Shown one piece after another: positions 24,153-36,300 of a stretch of 64,000 nt of DNA. The first letter of the stretch is position 1. Each line of letters starts with the position of its first letter. The translations under genes and the position numbers were made by a program. The stretch is from Eretmocerus hayati (Eukaryota; Arthropoda; Insecta; Hymenoptera; Aphelinidae), in contig CM056742.1 in assembly GCA_029851415.1 (NCBI GenBank), positions 99,864,976 through 99,928,975 of the forward strand. Direction: 5' to 3'. The notes beneath the pieces are model-generated. The model made no database searches, was not told the origin of the DNA, and worked only from the letters and a program-made list of their open reading frames with translations.

Positions 24153-26518
24153 CCCACACAGCATGGAAATATTTCAAAGAACGATTCAGGGAAATATTTC
24201 ATTGCAATCTCCCGGGAATCTTGCAGGGATATTGCAGGAGATATTTCAAAATGTTCCGTGGCAATGTTTCAGAGAAAGCTTCCCGGAAGCTCCCGTAAAT
24301 ATTTCAAAGAATCTTACACTCAATCTTTCAGTAACCTTGCACTGAAATATTTCTGAAAGATTCACGAAAGCTTTTTGAAAGATTCCTTGAAACAACTCAC
24401 TGAAATATTTCTGAAAGATTATCGGAAGCTTTCTGAAAGATGTAAGTGCAATATTTTGGGGAGAAGTTTTGGAAGAGATACGAAAGCCTCTTGCGAGGTT
24501 TCATTGCCGGGGGGAATCTCCTGGAAACGTTTCACCGATATTGAGTATAATATTTCATCAGGACGAGGCCCCAAAATTTTCTGGAGGGTTTGCTAGCTTC
24601 TACGGAGGACTACATTTTGAGACCAGTTTCAAATAACATCGTGCTTGCAGTTCTTCTAGGCTGGGAAATCTTCAAGAATTCTATGATGGATTTTCAAAAC
24701 TCACCACGTTCTGATACTCTATATGGAGCACTTTGTGGCTGTGAGTTATCCTTCTAACTCACAATATGAAACGTACCACTTTAGATTGAGCTTAGAAAAT
24801 CAATTTGATTCTGGTTTTCATTGAAACAATAGATTTCGGGAACATTTCAAGGAATTCTTCTATAAGTAACCTCTCTGCCACTCAATTGCACCTAATGAAA
24901 TTGAAAAATTTCTGAATACCTTCTGAAAGATTCCAAAAATATTTCTAGGAATTATTTCACCGGTAATCTTCCAGAAACGTTGCGCTAAAATATTGTTGAA
25001 ATCTTTATGAAAGCTTTCTGGAAGATTTCAATGCAATATTCTCAGGAAGAATTTCCGCGAAATTTTTGTACGATATTGAAATCAATGAAATATTTCATTG
25101 CAATCCCCCAGGAATCTTGCAGGGATGTTGCAGGTGATATTTCAAAATGTTCCGTGGCATTATTTCAGAGAAAGCTTCCCGGAAGCTCCCGTAAATATTT
25201 CAAAGAATCTTACACGCAATCTTTCGGAAACCTTGCATTGAAATATTTCTGGAAGATTCACGAAAGCTCTCTGGAAGATTTCTTGGAACAATTCACTGAA
25301 ATATTTCTGGAAGATTCACAAACCTCCGCTGTGATATAGCCTCATTGAATTCCTAACTTGTTCAAATCTCTTTCGAATTTAGGCTAATCACGAGTCGTCG
25401 CATATAAATGAAGCCATCATAATAATAGGTTTGTGGAAGCTCTCTGACTGATTCCGTACATATTTCTTGGGAACATTCCACAGGTAATCTCCCAGGAATC
25501 TTGCACTGAGATATTGTTGATAGATTCTCGTAAGCTCCCTAAAATCTTTCAGAGCAAAACTATGTGACGGGGTACTTCATATTGATGAGAAAACCGTTAC
25601 AACCGAGGTAAGAATATATTATACTGTTGAAGTATTGCGAGGAGTAATTCTTAACGACTTGAATCTGTGGGATATGAAACATAAATATTGCGGTGGAACA
25701 TTCTGGGAATTTTTCAGTAACATTGCAGTGAAAGATTGTAGAAATCTTTCAGGAACATTGCAGTGAAGGGTTGTGGGAATCATCCAGAAACATTGCAGTG
25801 AAAGATTGTGGGAATCTTCCAGGAATATTTCATTGGAAGATTCTGTTCCCGATAGATGTCGCATAACACACTTTAGTTCTCAAATTTCGTTCTCATAAAT
25901 TATATGGTTTTTGGGAAACTATCTATCAGGAAATTTGATGGTAGTATCAAATGATCTGTCATGTGTGATAACATACCCAGGACCAGCTATGCATAATGGT
26001 ATGTAAATGATACGTGAGGATTATTTGAAGATGCGTAAAGGCTTTCTCGCAAGCGTTTACAATAGACGATGGTTAGTATATAAGACAGGAGGACGGCTTA
26101 TCGCTTAGATGTCGCGTACATCGAAGAGTTCATAAAACCTGGATGAATCTAACGTGAAGCTTTGGATTCAACGTCACAATGGAGTTGAAGTACGCGTCAG
26201 AATGATGAAGTCGAGCATTAGAATGATTAAGAAACTTATCAAGCAAAATATGGATTCCACAGACAGAACATTAACGCATATATTTTTGTGAGATTTCATG
26301 AAATCTTGCAGGAACATTTCACTGAAATATTTCAATGAAATGTTTCTGAAAGCTTCCCGAAATATTCCCGGCAATATTTCATGAAATCTTGCAGAAAAGT
26401 GTCTGAAGTGGGACATATCTTTATTGAGGGAAGCTTTCAGTGAAATCTGTCTGAAAGATTCCCGGGTTTTCCTGAAAGCTTGCAGGAAGGTTTCTGAAAG
26501 ATTCTCATGCTTTGTGGG
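24153..26518. mobile_element. Palindrome-rich inserted element in gypsy integrase
   Basis: 2,366 bp with ends CCCACACAGCATGGAAATAT and, inverted, CCCACAAAGCATGAGAATCT. Large parts are built from short palindromic words (GAAATATTTC, GAAAGCTTTC, GGAAGCTTCC) alternating with GAAAGATTC at roughly 25-30 bp spacing. About 235 bp at 24,190-24,425 is duplicated at 25,087-25,320. No protein domain is seen: the open frames are by-products of the repeat. I found no clear target duplication. Class unknown. Confidence 0.65.
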
Positions 26519-26529
26519 TTTGACAAATA

Positions 26530-27348
26530 TTTGGAAAAAATTACGCGGTCTTGTTTGATATGTTTACAAACAAGGAAATGCCAGTCAAGATTCCACTCAC
26601 ACCTTGGGTGTGGCCTACAGCTCCATGGCATAGAATTCATGCAGATTTTTCTGGTCCAATCAACGGGAAAATGATCCTTATTTTGATAGACAGCCACTCA
26701 AAATGGCCCGAGGCTTATATCATGTCATCTATAAATGAAGATGCAACAATACAAGTTGTTAACGATGTGTTTGCGCGACTTGGTTTCCCAGCACATGTAG
26801 TTACTGATAATTTTAAGACGTTTGTTAGTGAGAAATTCCAAAATCTCATGAAACTATCAGGCGTTAGGCATAGCACAATACCACCACATTTTCCGGGAAC
26901 AAACGGCGCGGCTGAGAATATAGTTGACACTTTCAAACGTAAAATCAAATGTATGATGCAAGATGGTTTGTCATTGCTGAATGCAACACAACAATTTCTG
27001 ATAGATTATCGAAATACTCCACATTGCACGACAAACCAGATGCCTGCAAAATTGTTTCTCGATCGAGAGTTGAGATCTAGATTTTCTTTATTGAGACCAC
27101 GTGAACATGAAGAAGTAGTACACGCTGCACAAGAGAGACACGTCAAATATCATAGAGGTAGTCGTAGAGTATCTCTCAAAATAGGAGATGCGGTAGTGGT
27201 GACAGATTACAGGGGTAAAAAGATGACGTGGACGAAAGCCGTTATCGTGAAAGAATTGGTTCCGGGTGTAACCCACTTGGTAGAATTAGAACCAGATTTG
27301 ATTTGGAAATGGTACAGTAACCAAATGAGAGAGTTTTCCGAATCATAG
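26530..27348 (+). pseudogene. gypsy integrase core and C-terminus
   Basis: After the insertion, RSCLICLQ completes the zinc finger, and a shift leads into the frame 26551-27348. The DDE core is visible: HRIHADFSGPINGKMILI (first Asp), HVVTDNFKTFVSEKF (second Asp, with Phe where families usually have Gly) and FPGTNGAAENIVDTFKRK (Glu). A C-terminal DNA-binding-like tail (GDAVVVTDYRGKKMTWTKAV) ends at a stop at 27348. Confidence 0.85.
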
Positions 27349-27549
27349 AAGCTTGATTATGAAGAAAAGGAAGGAGGAAAAGTGACAGAAATTGAGAGAA
27401 ATGACTCAATAAGCAGTGTCAAGTTGCGAAGATCGGAGAGATTGTTGAATAAAGATAAAATAGCAACTTAGATGAGAATTTGACAAATTTGTTGTTCCTC
27501 GTACTGGTTTTGTATTTATTCTTTTTCTCTTTCTGTAACCGGGGGAAAG

Positions 27550-27780
27550 TCCAGTGTACATGAGTGTGTGATGTATGAAGAGAGCGAGTACGAGTGTTAG
27601 TTCTGTAAACATAGACAAATATGTACAAGTATAAGAATAGAGGAGAGAAGGAGAACCAACATCACTGAGGCGAGCTCGACTGTACTGTGCTGTATTCATT
27701 ACTCTGCAGACACTAGAAGAATAAAGTACGACTCTACTTGAAAATCCCGAGTATTCAATTAATATACTCCAGATATCACA
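27550..27780 (+). repeat. gypsy 3' LTR
   Basis: 231 bp, starting TCCAGTGTACATGAG directly after the polypurine tract and ending AGATATCACA. Its target-duplication copy was pushed to 28,766 by the fold-back inserted 2 bp beyond the LTR. Confidence 0.88.
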
Positions 27781-27782
27781 CA

Positions 27783-28764
27783 TAGACAAGGCGAAACTAC
27801 CGCCATAGTTTGCAAAAATAGGTGAGTGGAATTTTTGTGGGATTCTCTCCGGAAGACCCTCCTGATCATAGAGACGTATGGACCCAAGCCGAATTCCGAT
27901 GCAACATTGTTTAAACCGAAATTGTTTAAACAATTGAGAAAAATCACTTATTTCGCCCTGAAACTAATTTTATAAAGTAATTAGGGATATTTTGGATCGA
28001 AAAGTATTCTTGTCATTTTCCTCTACGAGCCATCATTTCCGAGCTATAAGCGTTTCAAAGTTGAAAAAACGCGAATTTTGCGATTTTGAACGTTAAATAA
28101 AGGTAACAACAAAGCGAGAAATCCATGTTCTCAAGGTCGAGATCTATTCACTAGGGTGTCCTCTACGGGTTCCAATAGCAAAAGTCCATGGTCCCGGCTT
28201 AGAACATTCCGTTTTCCGGAAGTTTTCAAAGCATTGTTTCTACAGGCGCCAGTATAGCTATATACATCGCCGACCGATATATATAGTCAATCTCAGATCC
28301 ATTCAAAACAGTGCATTGAAAAATTCCGGAAAACGGAAGGTTCTAAGCCGGGACCATGGACTTTTGCTATTGGAACCTGGAGAGGACACCCTAGTCAACA
28401 GATCCCGACCTTGAGAACATCGATGTCTCGCTTTGTTGTTACCTTTATTTAACGTTCAAAATCGCAAAATTCGCGTTTTTCCAACTTTGAAACGCTTATA
28501 GCTCGGAAATAATGGCTCCTAGAGAAGAATGACAGAAATACTTTTCGATCCAAAATATCCCAAATTACCTTATAAAATTAGTTTCAGGGCGAAATAAGTG
28601 ATTTTTCTCAATTGTTTAAACAATTTCGGTTTAAACAATGTTGCATTGGAATTCGGCTTGGGTCCATACGTCTCTATGATCAGGAGGGTCTTCCGGAGAG
28701 GATCCCACAAAAAAATTCCACTCACCTATTTTTGCAAACGATGGCGGTAGTTCCGCCTCGTCTA
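27783..28764. mobile_element. 982-bp fold-back element
   Basis: Arms of about 440 bp (27,783-28,222 and 28,325-28,764) mirror each other around a 100-bp spacer. The ends are TAGACAAGGCG and, inverted, TAGACGAGGCG. ACA at 27780-27782 and 28765-28767 is the probable 3-bp duplication. It sits exactly between the gypsy 3' LTR and that element's displaced target copy, so it arrived after gypsy. Non-coding. Confidence 0.8.
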
Positions 28765-29676
28765 ACATGGTTTTGATGGTGCATACTTGTGGTTTTCTCA
28801 AAGCGTATCCGAGTTATATCTCACGTATTTTGACCTGCTAATGACGATACCAGGATCTTAGAAATGCTAGGATGCCTTCGAGACTAGTGACAAGCTGGTC
28901 TTTCGAGTTGCTATCGGCGAAATTTGACCAATTTCGGAACGAATCTGAAGGGACTCAGAAAATCGACAAAACACATCCTCTTTCATCTAATACCGAGTCC
29001 ACATTGCCTTCGTCTTGATACATTAGTATGTCGAGACAAAATTATTTGCAGTAGCTCAAAAAACGAAGGATCAGATGAACATGTGAGTAGTTATGTTAGC
29101 ACTCTGGCGAAACGTAAACAAAGGCCCTCTCTCGTGCTCACTCTCCCCCCCACCACCCACCCGTCTCATCAGGTATTTGGACTCGCCGACACGCACACGC
29201 TCCCCCCGCCCGCCTCGCCGGTGGACGAGTAGGAGACCTATTATGCCCCCCCCCCCACTGTATATCTTACCTGTGAACGTAGTGGGCTCTCTCTCTCTCT
29301 CTAGTGCGCGCGCTCTCTGTCTTTTTCACAGACTTACTTGCGTATACACTCTCTGCTTGGCGATGATTCCCCACCGCCATGACTGTACCACTCTTCGGTG
29401 AGACATATAGAACAGTGCAACGACTGAATGCCTCTACCATTAGCCATTGCCAAGAGTCCGGATGGGCTGAGCGATAACTTGATACATCTCATACTATAAT
29501 GTGGCTATATTTTTGTGCGTTTACGGGCAATAATTACTGAGTAAATTTTTCTTCAGTCATTGAGAGAGTGCTCTAATAAGGAAGAAACTTTTTTAAAAAT
29601 TGATGTAGTCGTATAGTACTTGAATGTAAACGCATAATGATGCTCTTCTGTCAAACAACTCTGAATTGAGGCAATA

Positions 29677-29835
29677 GATTCTTAGATGAAGAAGCTACGC
29701 ATTTAATGATTTTGGGGTAAAGAATGAAAAAATGACTCACGAATTAGTGAAAGATGATTCTTAGATGAAGAAGCTACGCATTGAATGATTTTTGGGTAAA
29801 GGATGAAAAAATGACTCACAAATTAGCGAAAGATG
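29677..29835. repeat. 79-bp tandem duplication, left Polinton arm
   Basis: Two consecutive units starting GATTCTTAGATGAAGAAGCT at 29677 and 29756, about 90% alike. The mirrored pair lies at about 45,967-46,127. They sit between the terminus and the AT-hook gene. Confidence 0.75.
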
Positions 29836-30028
29836 ACATTTTTTATTACCAGCAACATCAACAGATTGTGTTTACATGAGGATATGATAACACTGTTTCG
29901 TCAGATGCATCCTTATAGGTGCATTTTTTCTATTATATTTTTGATATTGTCAGCGGTCGATCTGAAAAATTATCTATTTTTAGCTACTATGAATCAAAAT
30001 GTAGTACGAATATATGGAAAATATGTAC

Positions 30029-30979
30029 TTACAAACAAATGCGGCAACGTAGACCGGATCGAAGAGAATTATTTTCATCCGACACGCCACAGCGCTGACA
30101 ACCGTGTGGTGTAGGCTGCACTCCTTTAGCTTTCAGCACCAATTTTCGCTCCTCGATCTTTGCGGTGACGCGGGCCACGCCATCATAAACGATTTTTTCA
30201 ATGCCTTCGAATACTCGGAGTTTATACATACGGCCAAGCTCTTCTATTTGTTGAACCATTCTCTTGAGGTTTGCAATCTCTGGATCATCGTAGAACTCAT
30301 TCCTGATTGGGTATTGGCTTTCCGAGTGTGCGAGCTGTGAAAGACCCTCAGTAGACTTTATGTTGGGGCGGCTTTTTTTTGTCGGCCTTGCATGTTCATC
30401 TTGAGTGTACTTATTCTTTCGGGGGCGGCCTCTCTTTTTTGTTATTGTTGTTGTTTCACCTAGTACTAGCAATTTGCCTGGTGGTGACTCGGGTCTAGCG
30501 AGCTTCTCATACTCTTCGATCGTTACCGATCTCAAGGGTGTCAACAATGGTTTAAGCAATGGTGCATCGTTTGACTTGGGTGAATAATCACTAGACGTAC
30601 CAGCACGTTGATCATTGGCTCCATCTGAGATCTCTTCGACGTAATTTTCATATTCGATAGCAACCGGATCGAGTGTTTTTGACGAATCTCCATTCTCATC
30701 GGGTGATTCTGGCGAATCATATATCGGGTCGATGAACCGCACTACACTGAGAGGTATGTCATTTTCCACAATTTCCACATCACTGTCACTATCCGATTCG
30801 GAGCTTGTAGCCAATATAGTTTTTTGGTCGTGGATATCGGGTGAGCTTGTATCACCCATCGCAGTGCTTCTATGATTAGGACTCGTCAGTACAACAGTGA
30901 CCCGATCATAGATAGAAGATGTTGTGCTCATTGTGTAGGAATGAGTTAATGGAAGCAGCCCAGATGAGATACTGGTCAC
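30029..30979 (-). CDS. AT-hook and CxxC protein of Polinton, left copy
   Basis: 316 residues with no family I recognise. The N-terminal 140 residues are Ser/Asp/Glu-rich and acidic (SESDSDSDVEIVEND). An AT-hook KKRGRPRKNK near residue 182 suggests binding to the minor groove of AT-rich DNA. The C-terminus has two CxxC pairs (CQRC and CRIC, 16 residues apart), a possible zinc site. The frame ends at a TAA that overlaps a splice-donor consensus (GTAAGT). A TTTTTCAG acceptor 71 bp on would replace the stop and add about 16 residues. It is oriented away from the polymerase gene, towards the terminus. A chromatin- or replication-associated role is inference. Confidence 0.6.
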   Translation of the reverse strand: MTSISSGLLPLTHSYTMSTTSSIYDRVTVVLTSPNHRSTAMGDTSSPDIHDQKTILATSSESDSDSDVEIVENDIPLSVVRFIDPIYDSPESPDENGDSSKTLDPVAIEYENYVEEISDGANDQRAGTSSDYSPKSNDAPLLKPLLTPLRSVTIEEYEKLARPESPPGKLLVLGETTTITKKRGRPRKNKYTQDEHARPTKKSRPNIKSTEGLSQLAHSESQYPIRNEFYDDPEIANLKRMVQQIEELGRMYKLRVFEGIEKIVYDGVARVTAKIEERKLVLKAKGVQPTPHGCQRCGVSDENNSLRSGLRCRICL

Positions 30980-31561
30980 ACATTTGTCTGAGCATGATTA
31001 TCCTTCGTTGTTACCACCACCACGTGGGTCCACCCTCCACGAGAATAATTTTTTCTGTGATAACTTGGTGGTTTGTCTCACGCTCAAACTGACGACAGTG
31101 CTAGATGTCTCCGATTGCACGTCGCTGATCCAGATCGAGTCAAGTGGCATGACTCTGGTTGCTAGCGAAAAAATAAGCCGCCTAAGTAGCAGCTCCTGTT
31201 TTGGGACAGTCTACATTCCAAGGAATTTGTCGTGATAAGGTCCTGTATATTGTATCGTACATTATGTGTGGGAATCGAAACTTGCGTTATATGAGACAGG
31301 AACGGAATATGAGTCTTCCTGCTGCTGACTCTACTTCGATGCAAATATTACGATGTACATCGTATGAGCAGTAACTGTATTCACAAAATCTTGCATTTCT
31401 GAATATCAATGTCAGAACTGACTGAATATATTCGGTAGCGTATGCAATGTCAGCACTAGCTCTTTTACCATTCGATGACAACGCACTCCTGCAAATGGAA
31501 TTTTTGCTGAGCAGAAACGTGAGAGCCGCTATGGAGACAAATTAGTCGTACCGTAGACCAT

Positions 31562-31840
31562 ATGATACTGATCGAAGAGCTTTGCGAACGAGCGAATTTT
31601 GCACCACACAGCCGAAGGACGGATTATGAATATTTGAGTAACGGGGTAAAACTGCTTGTTCGGCAAAGATTTGCTATAAAATATAATAAGCCCATGGCGC
31701 GCAATCAGTCGCTATTGTGCATCCGTGTCAGTCTTTGTGTCTTTAGAGTCAATATGGAGAAAGCTATACTCATCAACGCAATCATTAGTACTCTGAAATT
31801 CGCTACGACTCATGATCCTCATGTTGAAACTATGTGTTGA
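31562..31840 (+). CDS. Small hypothetical frame in Polinton arm, left copy
   Basis: 92 residues, MILIEELCERANFAPHSRRT onward, between the AT-hook gene and the 580-bp tandem repeats. There is no recognised domain, signal peptide or clear membrane segment. The mirrored copy at 43966-44244 differs by about one residue, but both arms are so young that this is weak evidence for coding. It could be chance. Confidence 0.2.
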   Translation: MILIEELCERANFAPHSRRTDYEYLSNGVKLLVRQRFAIKYNKPMARNQSLLCIRVSLCVFRVNMEKAILINAIISTLKFATTHDPHVETMC

Positions 31841-32006
31841 CAATTATGAGTGTATTCTCTCTCTCTCTCTCTCTCTCTCTCTATGCTATTTTATATATAT
31901 TCCTAGTCAATTATCATTTTAACTATGAACCCTATATCCCCATGAATATCTGAATATAACAGTATTTCAACCATAAAAATCTTCAATTTTCAATTTCCAA
32001 GGAAAA

Positions 32007-33165
32007 TTATTTGAGAATTTATTTTCGGGTATATAAGTGTACAGACACTCAGATATACAATTTTTCTATCAAAAATTACTCATAAGAAGAATCTACTACC
32101 ACACAGGTCAACAGGTGGGAGCGTTGACCTATTCAAAATTTTCAGATCCAAAATATCATTTTTTGACCATAATTTGTTTATAACTTTGTGTAAACAATTG
32201 TTTTCGCCAAATAAATTATTAGGTCACCTAGCTATAACTATTACAAACAATATAAGCTTTAGAACGCGCAAATCGATCAAGATTTGACGATACAGTAACG
32301 AATCAAGCTATTGATTCGTAAAAACCTGATAACACGTAGAATTTCAGCTTTTGTTGCTTGTAATATTTTTCACAAGCTTGGATCTTTCTCTTTTGCACTT
32401 TTCATTGCTTTGGTGTGGTAGCTAGAATAATCTGGCAAGCATTCGCCAGTGGTACAGCAATCCCCGGTTACAACATTTCATTTTATTGGAGAGAAAAGCA
32501 GTTTGATTCGAGACGTTGCAGACAAGAAAGTGAGTCAATCGCCGAGGGTTCCACCGGACCGGTGTCTCGTCGTTGATAAAATTAAATAGATTATTTGAGA
32601 ATTTATTTTCGGGCATATAAGTGTGCAGACACTTAGATATACCATTTTTCTATCAAAAATTACTCATAAGAAAAATCTACTACCATACAGGTCAACAGGT
32701 AGGAGCGTTTACCTATTCAAAATTTTCAGATCCAAAATATCATTTTTTGACCATAATTTGTTTATAACTTTGTGTAAACAATTGTTTCCGCCGAATAAAT
32801 CATCAGGTCACCTAGCTATGGCCATTATAAACAATATAAGCTTTGGAACGCGCAAATCGATCAAGATTTGACGATACAGTAACGAATCAAGCTATTTATT
32901 CGTAAAAACCTGATAACACGTAGAATTTCAGCTTTTGTTGCATGTAATATTTTTCACAAGCTTGGATCTTTCTCTTTTGCACTCTTTATTGCTTTGGTGT
33001 GGTAGCTAGAATAATCTGGCAAGCATTCGCCAGTGGTACAGCGATCCCCGGTTACAACATTTCATTTTATTGGAGAGAAAAGCAGTTTGATTCGAGACAA
33101 GAAAGTAAGTAAATCGCCGAGGGTTCCACCGGACCGGTGTCTCGTCGTTGATAAAATTAAATAGA
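32007..33165. repeat. Two tandem ~580-bp units upstream of polB, left arm
   Basis: Unit 1 (32007-32590) and unit 2 (32591-33165) each start TTATTTGAGAATTTATTTTC and end in GATAAAATTAAATAGAT, about 93-95% alike. They lie in the intergenic space between the AT-hook gene and the polymerase, which are divergently oriented, so they may contain promoter sequence. There is a (CT)n run just before, at 31,857-31,882. Confidence 0.85.
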
Positions 33166-33342
33166 TATGCAAAGTAAGATGCATATCGTCTCTCTCTACC
33201 TCTCATTCTTTCTCGACTCTTTCTTGCTCTCTTTCACTCTCCCTCTCTTCAGTACTCTCCCACACAGCATGAATTTTCTTTCTGATCCTTCTCTACATTT
33301 TCAATTGTACCCCCACCAGCAACAATAAACTCATCTCTCCTC

Positions 33343-36300
33343 ATGCAACCGTCTGACTCGTGCGCGTGGCTAATACGTCTTGTGCTCTCTTTCTCCCCCT
33401 TTTGTGCGGACAGCGCCAGTGACTATGAATCGCCCTATAGATATATTTCAATCAAACAATTTTTTCTAGACTTTGAGGAAGTACTGAACCGTCCATCGAC
33501 ATCGGGTACCTCACACGCACCTGCAGAGCAAAATCATTCGAGACCTGCGAACGGGTCAGAAGCTAATGATGATGACCAGGAAGGTGACGATCATCATTCG
33601 GAGTCGACCTTGACAGCTGCCTCAGTGCAAGAGGAGGAGGAACAAACATTAAATTCTGATCGTCGAAGGAGCCGATCGCGCTCCACATCAACATTTTCAA
33701 GCTTGAGCTCTCGATCATCCTCAAACTCCAACTCTTCGTCCTCCGGCTCTGATTCATCATCGAGTTCTAGTTCGAGTACATCTTCCACTACCAGTTCTTC
33801 ATCATCATCATCGAGTGACGGAGGTGAGTTTGATCTTAAATTTTCAGACGGTCTTTCATGACAGAAGAAGGGTAAACATTTTGTGTGTCCTACAGACGCT
33901 AATTTTCAGATTGGGCACGGTATAAGAGGTCAATTTCTGGTGGAATCGGTAACACCCAGACGGTATAGACGTTTTGGTATAGAGGGTCGCGAGATCAGAG
34001 GAAGAATTCCAGCACCACAACAAGGAGTCGACATCTACCAATGGATACTCAGCTGTTTGCAAGATTTATATGAGCGAATGTGCAGAGGCGGACACGACGA
34101 CTACTTCATAGGCGCTTCTGTAAGTTCAGATAAATTTCAACACGGGCCACTCTGGTTATCTTTCAGACCTATGAGAAATTTTCAAATCGATATGTTATGG
34201 GACTTGTTATTTAATGCAGCGCAGGGTACAACTGATTTTGAAATAGATGATAGCCTCATTGTAACTTGTGATATTGTGCGTAATGTACGTGGCCGTGGTC
34301 GCCGTCGTTCGACAGAGAACGTGGTGAAGAAGAAATCAATTTTGAATATCCGGAATGATGATAAGCTATGTTTGCCTCGGTCGCTCGTTACCGCATACGC
34401 CCATGCAGTCCGTGGTCAAGTACGCACGGGACTGTTACATGAGTATTGGAACTCAATTCGTCAATTTCGAGGGGCAGAGCAAAAACGAGCGGCCGAGGAA
34501 TTAGTAGCGCAAGCTCAAGTAAAAATACCTGAAGCTGGCTGTGGGACCTTAGAGATAAGAGGTTTTCAGGAATTTTATAAGCATCGTAGTACAGCACTGG
34601 TTGTTTACACTCTAGGAGGTTATGGTCGTGGTGATTTACCAATTTTCGATGGTAGAGAGATAGTGAATGATCTCAAGGGTCGAGTAGACCATACTTTATA
34701 CATCATGTATTTCGAGAGAGAGCGTCATTTCCAACCAATTCTAAACCTTACGGGTGCTGCAGGTGCAAACGGTTATTGCATACCTTGTAATAAGAGTTAT
34801 ACAGTAGCTGCCGATCACCGATGCTCTAATAGGTGTCATAAATGCATGAATATCCCCCAGTGTGATATGACCGAGGAAAAAGTTCATTGCCCAGCCTGCT
34901 CTAGATATTTTTACGGTCAAGGATGCTTCAATGATCACCTTAGAGTAGGATTTTTTGATAAAAAGTCGACAGTCTGTGATGAATTGAAAGCGAAAAGTAC
35001 TGTAAACTTGTTCGAATCCAGGGTCATGAGTGTGGTGTGTCATTTTGTCAAATTTGTAAAGAGAAACTACCAATTGGTCACTTTTGTTCATGCAACCAGT
35101 GCCGAGAGGGGAAAAAAAACCACCGGCAATATACATTTTTTTCGACATAGAGTCACAACAGTCCAAGAAAGTAGAGGGTGACGAGACCAAAACGGTCCAT
35201 GTACCTAATTTGATTATGGCTCAACAACTCTGTAGTTTTTGTATCGTAGAGAAGGATCCGAATATGGATGAAGATTGTCCCAAATGTGGGAATAGAGAGT
35301 ACAAGTTCGAAACTGACCCAGTGAAGGAGTTTGTCGATTTTTTACTGGAAGAGAAAGAGAATTTCAAACAGATCGTTGTGGTTTCTCATTATGGATCAGG
35401 TTTCGATAATCAATTTTTATTCAAATACTTGGTTGAAAATCATGCTGAACGCACAAAACCATCAGTGATTCTCAATGGCACCAAGATCATTATGATGAAG
35501 TTTAGAAATATCAAATTCATAGATAGCTTCTTGTATTTTCAAATGAGCCTGAGCAATTTACCAAAAGCATATGGCCTACCAGACCACAAAGGGACTTTCC
35601 CACATTCATTTAATAAGCCTGGAAATGAGACTTATGATGATGTGATGCCACCTTTAGAAGATTCTTCACCAGACTCTTTGAAAGAATCCGACAGAGAACG
35701 TCTGATAGAATGGTACAATGAACAAGTAGCGAACAATTATAGGTTCAATTTTTGGGAAGAGCTTGTTAAATACAGCCGTCTCGATGTGATTATACTAAGG
35801 AAAGCGTGTGTGGTTTTTCGTGAAATGCTTCTAGAGTACGATGTCGATCCATTTTTAGAATGTTGTACGGTTGCATCCACTTGCTTGCTCGTCTATAGAA
35901 AAAATTTTTTGAAAAAAAACCAGATTGGTATCTTGCCCCCGGGAGGTTATCGAAAACGTTTCAATCAGTCAGTAAAAGCATTGCAGTGGCTATCATGGAT
36001 GGAAAAGAATGTTTTGAAACGAAAAATCGAATATAGTGCTCGCGGTCGTGAACGGAGGTTACCCGAGGGAATACTTGTAGATGGATATGCGAGTCCTGAA
36101 GAAGGGGAAAATCACAAAGGTACTGTCTTGCAATTCCATGGGTGTTTCTGGCACGGCTGCCCTTGTTGTAATCGTTTCAACAGGGATGAGAGTGTCATCA
36201 AAGGGGAATCGATGGATGAGAAATTTGAAAGTACTTGTGCCACATCTTCGCGAATCAAAAATTCTAACTATCGTTTGATTGAGATGTGGGAATGCGATTT

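Larger units (their letters stand above)
18087..27780 (+). mobile_element. Ty3/gypsy LTR retrotransposon with internal insertions
   Basis: 231-bp LTRs lie at 18087-18317 and 27550-27780. TGGCGACGAGGAC, a likely primer-binding site, begins 2 bp after the 5' LTR. The polypurine tract GGGGGAAAG abuts the 3' LTR. The 5-bp duplication CATGG lies at 18082-18086 and, displaced by a later fold-back insertion, at 28766-28770. The other arm of family X (about 51,690) shows the uninterrupted site. Order gag, RT, RNase H, integrase is Ty3/gypsy order. Protease and the N-terminal half of RT are missing, replaced by about 3.5 kb of foreign sequence, and integrase is split by another insertion. Confidence 0.88.

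Noticed and set aside
33563..33788. Minus-strand frames opposite the Ser-rich polymerase N-terminus (and the mirrored ones at 42,022-42,247)
   Set aside because: The low-complexity AGC/TCN codon bias opens the antisense frames. They have no domain and the sense frame is explained by polB.
34741..35190. 149-codon minus-strand frame across the polymerase zinc region
   Set aside because: Antisense shadow of polB. It is duplicated in the right arm only because the arm is duplicated.
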